Shown here one piece after another: positions 59,882 through 64,000 of a DNA stretch of 64,000 bases. The translations under genes were made by a program, and so were the position numbers. The DNA comes from Hymenobacter arizonensis (GTDB taxonomy: Bacteria > Bacteroidota > Bacteroidia > Cytophagales > Hymenobacteraceae): contig NZ_FOXS01000005.1 in the NCBI RefSeq assembly GCF_900115775.1, positions 124,001-188,000 of the forward strand. Direction: 5' to 3'. Each line of letters starts with the position of its first letter. Within the stretch, counting starts at the first letter, position 1. Below the pieces are notes generated by a model. It made no database searches, was not told the DNA's origin, and saw only the letters and a list, made by a program, of their open reading frames with translations.

Positions 59882-61489
59882 ATGAAGCAAGCTCTCGAAG
59901 AAGCCACGTCGGCTGCCGACGTAACCGTACCGTACCCGCACGAAGACCCCCACGGCATTCAGGACGTGCTGCGCCAGTTGGGCGTAGAAGCCGAAAACGC
60001 CGCCTACAGCACCGGCCGCAACTGGGGCGGCAGCGCCAATGCTGAGCGTCGTACCATCAACGCTCCCGCCGATGGCCGTCGCATTGCCAGCGTAGCCTTT
60101 GCCACCACTGAAGACTACGACACCGTGGTAAAAACTGCCCAGGAAGCCTTCAAAACCTGGAGCCTGGTGCCCGCCCCCAAGCGCGGCGAAATTGTGCGTC
60201 AGATTGGCAACAAGCTCCGGGAATATAAGGAGCCGCTGGGCAAGCTGGTGAGCGTCGAAATGGGCAAAATCCTGCAGGAAGGCCTCGGCGAAGTGCAGGA
60301 AATGATTGACATCTGCGACTTTGCGGTGGGCCTTTCGCGCCAGCTGCACGGCTTCACCATGCACTCAGAGCGCCCCGCGCACCGCATGTATGAGCAGTAC
60401 CAGCCCCTGGGCCTGGTGGGCATCATCTCAGCCTTCAACTTCCCCGTGGCCGTGTGGAGCTGGAACGCCATGCTGGCCGCTGTGTGCGGCGACGTGAGCA
60501 TCTGGAAGCCTTCCGAGAAAACGCCCCTTACGGCCGTGGCCGTGCAGCACATCATCCGCGACGTGCTGGTTGAGAACGACATCCCTGAGGGCGTATTCAG
60601 CACCATTATTGGCGGAGCCGACATTGGCGCCGCTATGGCCGCTGACCGCCGCGTGCCGCTGGTGTCGGCCACGGGCAGCACCCGCATGGGCCGCAAAGTA
60701 GGGGAGGTGGTAGGCGCCCGCCTGGGCCGTGCCCTGCTCGAGCTGGGTGGCAACAACGCCATCATCGTTACCAAAAACGCCGACCTCGACATTGCCATCC
60801 GCGCCATCGTGTTTGGAGCTGTGGGCACGGCTGGGCAGCGCTGCACCAGCACGCGCCGCGTCATTATTGAAGACAGCATTTTTGAGGAGGTGAAAACCCG
60901 CTTGCTGGCCATTTACCCCAAGTTGCCCATCGGCCACCCGCTGCAGGAGGGCACGCTGGTCGGCCCGCTGATTGATGGCGACGCCGTTAAGATGTTCAGC
61001 GAAGCGCTGACCAAGGTGCAGGCCGAAGGCGGCCAGCTGCTCACCGGCGGCGAGGTGCTGAGCAGTACCGAGTTGAACGGTGGCAACTACGTGCAGCCCG
61101 CCCTGGTAGAAGTAGAAAACCACTACCACACGGTGCAGGAAGAAACCTTCGCGCCCATTTTGTACCTCATTCGCTACAGCGGCGGCGTGGAGAATGCCAT
61201 TGCGCTGCAGAATGACGTGCGCCAGGGCCTATCGAGCAGCATTTTCACCCTGAACATGCGCGAGGCTGAAGCCTTCCTGGCCGCTAACGGTTCCGACTGT
61301 GGCATTGCCAACGTGAACATTGGCACAAGCGGCGCCGAAATCGGCGGCGCGTTTGGCGGTGAAAAAGAAACCGGCGGCGGCCGCGAGTCCGGCTCCGACG
61401 CCTGGAAAATCTACATGCGCCGTCAGACCAATACCATTAACTACTCCACAGAATTGCCGCTGGCGCAGGGGATAAAGTTCGACGTGTAA
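59882..61489 (+). CDS. Aldehyde dehydrogenase, ALDH7 (alpha-aminoadipic semialdehyde dehydrogenase) type
   Basis: The 535-aa NAD-dependent enzyme probably oxidises alpha-aminoadipic semialdehyde in lysine breakdown. Catalytic Cys321 (GTAGQRCTSTRR), Glu287 (LLELGGNN) and NAD-site Lys209 (WKPSEKTP) are in place. ALDH7 markers include SAFNFPVAVWSWNAMLA and the C-terminal GGGRESGSDAWKIYMRR. The first about 35 residues form a longer start than usual. No lysine genes are adjacent. Confidence 0.93.
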   Translation: MKQALEEATSAADVTVPYPHEDPHGIQDVLRQLGVEAENAAYSTGRNWGGSANAERRTINAPADGRRIASVAFATTEDYDTVVKTAQEAFKTWSLVPAPKRGEIVRQIGNKLREYKEPLGKLVSVEMGKILQEGLGEVQEMIDICDFAVGLSRQLHGFTMHSERPAHRMYEQYQPLGLVGIISAFNFPVAVWSWNAMLAAVCGDVSIWKPSEKTPLTAVAVQHIIRDVLVENDIPEGVFSTIIGGADIGAAMAADRRVPLVSATGSTRMGRKVGEVVGARLGRALLELGGNNAIIVTKNADLDIAIRAIVFGAVGTAGQRCTSTRRVIIEDSIFEEVKTRLLAIYPKLPIGHPLQEGTLVGPLIDGDAVKMFSEALTKVQAEGGQLLTGGEVLSSTELNGGNYVQPALVEVENHYHTVQEETFAPILYLIRYSGGVENAIALQNDVRQGLSSSIFTLNMREAEAFLAANGSDCGIANVNIGTSGAEIGGAFGGEKETGGGRESGSDAWKIYMRRQTNTINYSTELPLAQGIKFDV

Positions 61490-61503
61490 GTCTTGATTAA
61501 AGT

Positions 61504-61547
61504 ACACAGAAAAGCCTCGCCAACATGTTGGCGGGGCTTTTCTGTTG
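61504..61547. terminator. Terminator between the ALDH7 and lipoprotein genes
   Basis: A long stem (arm ACAGAAAAGCCTCGCCAAC, 61506-61524, with 61527-61545) with one mismatch and both ends A/T-rich serves the two convergent genes. Confidence 0.85.
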
Positions 61548-61559
61548 TGTGCCTATAGA

Positions 61560-62099
61560 CTAATAGTAGCGTACATCACCATGACCCTTGAATACTAGAC
61601 CACTGGCGTCGGACACTACATAATAGAGCCGGTAATGCTCGTTGGGACTTAAGCCAGATTTGGGGAAATCAAAAATATAAGTTGTATTCAATGGGGTAAC
61701 GACTGGTCCTAGTCGCTCCATTACCTGGTACTTGCGGTTAACTAGTGCTGCCCGCATTGTATAGAGCGGAGGCACTACACCAGGATTAGTGCGAACCCAT
61801 ATTGTCCAAGCTGCTTGCCCCGGCGAGGGATTGGGGTAAGCAGAAGTTTCAAAACCTGAAGGTGCTTTCTGTGGGGCATTGAGGTCGAAAGCAACGTCGG
61901 AAAACAGGCCGCGCTCCTGCTTATTCCAGTTGCCGTCCGATGTCCAATCGGTAGGGTCGTTGGGACCATTGGGCAGGTTTTGAGCAGTGCGGTAGGTGAT
62001 GCCTAGGCCCTCGCCGAAATCAACAATGGGGTTAGAATCGGACTTGCTGCAGGCCAGCAAAGAGAGTGATAAGAGGACGAGAAGTAGATAACGCAGCAT
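61560..62099 (-). CDS. Small lipoprotein of unknown function
   Basis: The 179-aa exported protein has a lipoprotein signal (LLLVLLSLSLLACSKSD, lipobox Cys17). The mature part is mostly beta-strand with several Trp/Tyr residues (WTIWVRTNPG, HYRLYYVVSD) and no known motif. AYPNPSPGQAAWTIWV resembles the start of a T9SS-like sorting fold but in mid-protein, so I do not call it one. A -7 word lies 30 nt upstream. Confidence 0.75.
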   Translation of the reverse strand: MLRYLLLVLLSLSLLACSKSDSNPIVDFGEGLGITYRTAQNLPNGPNDPTDWTSDGNWNKQERGLFSDVAFDLNAPQKAPSGFETSAYPNPSPGQAAWTIWVRTNPGVVPPLYTMRAALVNRKYQVMERLGPVVTPLNTTYIFDFPKSGLSPNEHYRLYYVVSDASGLVFKGHGDVRYY

Positions 62100-62128
62100 G
62101 AAAATAAGAATTGAGGAATTTACTTGAA

Positions 62129-62136
62129 CAAAGGTA
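62129..62136 (-). promoter_or_regulatory. Candidate -7 element of the small lipoprotein gene
   Basis: On the minus strand it reads TACCTTTG, an exact TAnnTTTG match, 29 nt before the ATG at 62099. Confidence 0.45.
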
Positions 62137-62243
62137 GTTGGCAGCTAAATTTACCCACGTGCGCAACACCTGGCTAAGGTGCAACCCTCGCCCCGGCTGC
62201 GTAGTCCTTTACTTGCTTAAGCCGCTTAACTCCTACTTTCTGC

Positions 62244-62822
62244 ATGGAAGCTCTTGCTACCTCCGCCTATGTTGACATCAACGCCCCGCTCGTGGAGCGT
62301 TGCCGCCTGAATGACCGCCAGGCCCAGGCCGAAATCTACCGACGCTACGCCAAGGCCATGTTCAACGCGGCCCTGCGTATCACCGGTGACTACGCCGAAG
62401 CCGAAGACGTGCTGCAGGAGTCGTTCCTGAGCGCCTTTCGGGAGCTGAGCGGCTACAAAGGCGACTCTTCGTTTGGGGCGTGGCTGAAACGCATCGTGGT
62501 CAACAAGAGTATAAATTGCTTGCGGCAGCGGCGGTTGGCGCTGGTGCCGCTGGGCGAGCAGCACCACGAGGAACCCGCTGACCTGAGCAGTGTTTCCTAC
62601 GAGGACGAGGCCGATACCCACTACCGCGCCGACGTGTTGCGCCGCTGCATTCAGGAGCTGCCCGACGGCTACCGCGTGGTGCTGAGCCTGTACTTGCTGG
62701 AAGGCTACGACCACCTCGAAATCGCCAACATTCTGGGCATTTCTGAGTCTACCTCTAAATCCCAATACAGCCGGGCGCGGGTCCGGTTGCGTGAGTTGGC
62801 CGCCCAGCGCGGCCTGAGTTAA
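62244..62822 (+). CDS. ECF-type RNA polymerase sigma factor
   Basis: The 192-aa sigma-70 family protein directs RNA polymerase to a stress or envelope regulon. Region 2 is at about residues 25-95 (AEIYRRYAKAMFNAALRI, DVLQESFLSAFREL, SFGAWLKRIVVNKSIN). Region 4 is at about 130-185 (LRRCIQELPDGYRVVLSLYL, HLEIANILGISESTSKSQYS). Typical of the Bacteroidota ECF group. It is followed in the same direction by a membrane protein likely to be its anti-sigma factor. Confidence 0.94.
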   Translation: MEALATSAYVDINAPLVERCRLNDRQAQAEIYRRYAKAMFNAALRITGDYAEAEDVLQESFLSAFRELSGYKGDSSFGAWLKRIVVNKSINCLRQRRLALVPLGEQHHEEPADLSSVSYEDEADTHYRADVLRRCIQELPDGYRVVLSLYLLEGYDHLEIANILGISESTSKSQYSRARVRLRELAAQRGLS

Positions 62823-62947
62823 TTATCTATTTTCTAACCCCGTTATCCACTTTTTCACTACCCTTCATCCTTTTTCGCCCGGTTGCGGTTATCCTATAGC
62901 CCCGCTACCTCTTTGAACTGGAAGAACTGTGCGTCTGCTCCCCATTC

Positions 62948-63727
62948 ATGGACTCTAATAAGAACAATTCACTGGAAAACTTCGTCGAGCGGCACCGTGC
63001 CGATTTCGACACGCACGAGCCGCGCCCCGACCTGTGGGCCGCGCTTGAGCAGCAGTTGGCCGAACCTGTCGTCGTTGCTACGCCCTCCACGCCCGTGATG
63101 CGCCTGATGGGCGCTGCCGAAACCACTCCGCTGGCTGCTGCCGCGGAAGCCACTCCCGCTGTGCGTGGGGGCTGGCTGCAACGCTACGGCGTAGCTGCTG
63201 CCTTGGCACTGCTGGTGTTTGCCGCAGGGGCCAGCGAGGCCTGGAAATCGGGTCACAAAACCGAAGAGCTGGCTGTGGCGACCACCAGCCCCGCTGGAAA
63301 CAGCAACCCCATCGAAGCCCCCGATGCTGCCCTGTACCTAGGCGGCGGCCCCATTGCGATGACCGCCGCCGACCGCTCGGCCGGTGCCGACAGCCAGCTG
63401 GTGCGCGCCGTGCGGGGCATGGAAGCCTACTACACCACCCAGCTGGCCCGCCGCCAGAGCGAGCTGCAAGAGCTCAGCGGCCCCGGCATGGCGGCCATGC
63501 GGGCCGACTGGAAACGTGAGCTGGTGGAGCTGGACTCGAGCTACCGCGAGCTGAAGCAAGACCTGCTGCACCACCCGCAGCCCGATGCCGTGCTCACCGC
63601 CATGAACCGCAACCTGCAGGTTCGCCTGGATATTCTGGACCAGCAGCTGCAGCTGGGTGCCGCTGCCGAAGCCGACCGCAACCCAAGCTCTTACGTGCTG
63701 GCCGACAGCAAGCACCGCGCCGAATGA
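62948..63727 (+). CDS. Probable anti-sigma factor (single-span membrane protein)
   Basis: The 259-aa protein has a cytoplasmic N-terminal part (about residues 1-75) that begins NSLENFVERHRADFDTHEPR and DLWAALEQQL, a pattern common in proteins next to ECF sigma genes in this phylum. A membrane helix follows (about 80-97, YGVAAALALLVFAAGA) and then an extracytoplasmic helical region (about 140-240). The topology is that of anti-sigma factors. It overlaps the next gene by 4 nt (ATGA). The regulator role is inferred from position. Confidence 0.75.
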   Translation: MDSNKNNSLENFVERHRADFDTHEPRPDLWAALEQQLAEPVVVATPSTPVMRLMGAAETTPLAAAAEATPAVRGGWLQRYGVAAALALLVFAAGASEAWKSGHKTEELAVATTSPAGNSNPIEAPDAALYLGGGPIAMTAADRSAGADSQLVRAVRGMEAYYTTQLARRQSELQELSGPGMAAMRADWKRELVELDSSYRELKQDLLHHPQPDAVLTAMNRNLQVRLDILDQQLQLGAAAEADRNPSSYVLADSKHRAE

Positions 63728-64000
63728 AACCACTACTCCCTCGTATGATGTGGCAGGCCCTGGGCTTGGCCATGCTGGCCGTGGCCGGACTACTGCCTCC
63801 GCGGGAGGCTGTGGCCCAGAGCAGCCAGTGGGCCGTGCTCAGCCCCGGCATGAGCGTGCGGGTGATGGAAATACAGGCGTTTACCGCCGAGGAAATGACC
63901 TGTGGCGCCTCCCAAACCCCGCAGCAGCCGGACCAAGAAGTTTCGGTGCTACAGGCCGAGCAGCGCCGCCGCCTCACCCGCAGCTTCGATGTGCCCAAGG
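63724..64000 (+). CDS. Exported protein, third gene of the sigma operon (partial at window end)
   Basis: The ATG at 63724 overlaps the stop of the previous gene. The first 92 codons give a signal peptide (MWQALGLAMLAVAGLLPP, ending AVAQS) and the start of a mature part with EVSVLQAEQRRRLTRSFDVP. The last words could lead into a DUF4097-type adhesin-like beta-helix, a gene often third in such operons, but the window ends too early to tell. Confidence 0.65.
   Translation, partial: MKPLLPRMMWQALGLAMLAVAGLLPPREAVAQSSQWAVLSPGMSVRVMEIQAFTAEEMTCGASQTPQQPDQEVSVLQAEQRRRLTRSFDVPK

Noticed and set aside
61840..61890. T9SS sorting domain in the small lipoprotein (YPNPSPG)
   Set aside because: The motif is in the middle of a short lipoprotein, not at the C-terminus, and a lipobox sends it by another route.

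Overview
The window is GC-rich, densely coding chromosomal DNA that looks like a Hymenobacter-type member of the Bacteroidota (Cytophagales). The evidence is threefold. Three large exported proteins carry the C-terminal sorting domain of the type IX secretion system (T9SS). The TonB-dependent outer-membrane receptors start with carboxypeptidase-regulatory-like domains. Several genes are preceded by the phylum's -7 promoter word TAnnTTTG, and Shine-Dalgarno sequences are weak or absent. No rRNA, tRNA or CRISPR array was seen. Identifications rest on reading motifs by eye; no database search was possible.

Layout, 1-13 kb: the tail of a probable rplQ and a terminator; a decayed IS630-family element inside a palindromic intergenic repeat; a TonB receptor with a LytS/LytTR two-component pair; eno and an FtsB/DivIC-like division gene; a 1219-aa T9SS-secreted CARDB/CUB repeat protein; a small exported protein converging on an O-antigen-ligase-like gene. 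13-24 kb: hscA, then a co-directional run of DUF4331 protein, TPR protein, HupE/UreJ membrane protein, Cys-rich small membrane protein and TonB receptor, which I read as a candidate metal- or small-ligand-handling locus. 24-41 kb: secreted GH13 amylase, two paralogous YkuD-type L,D-transpeptidases, Ldh-family oxidoreductase with Ppx/GppA, a methyltransferase, DinB, a lipoprotein-like PBP2 homologue, DoxX-ChrA with a divergent AraC regulator, dapF, a frameshifted transglutaminase/TPR gene and a GNAT acetyltransferase.

41-49 kb is the most unusual part: a glycosyltransferase, glf (UDP-galactopyranose mutase), then a two-gene module (GH1-like protein plus RmlD-like reductase) present twice in tandem, each pair joined by the same 11-nt stop/start overlap. 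It looks like a dedicated glycan or glycoconjugate locus. 49-64 kb is mostly housekeeping and stress: secA, deoC, a SPOR-like lipoprotein, an M20 peptidase, Hsp20, an HtrA/Deg protease, an ALDH7-type dehydrogenase, an ECF sigma factor with its probable anti-sigma gene and the start of a third gene. Two paralogues of an unnamed about 150-aa family lie at 52.5 and 59.3 kb.

Intergenic DNA is rich in palindromic repeats of at least four families, including one about 180-bp element present twice with compensatory arm differences. Many convergent gene ends carry strong hairpin terminators.
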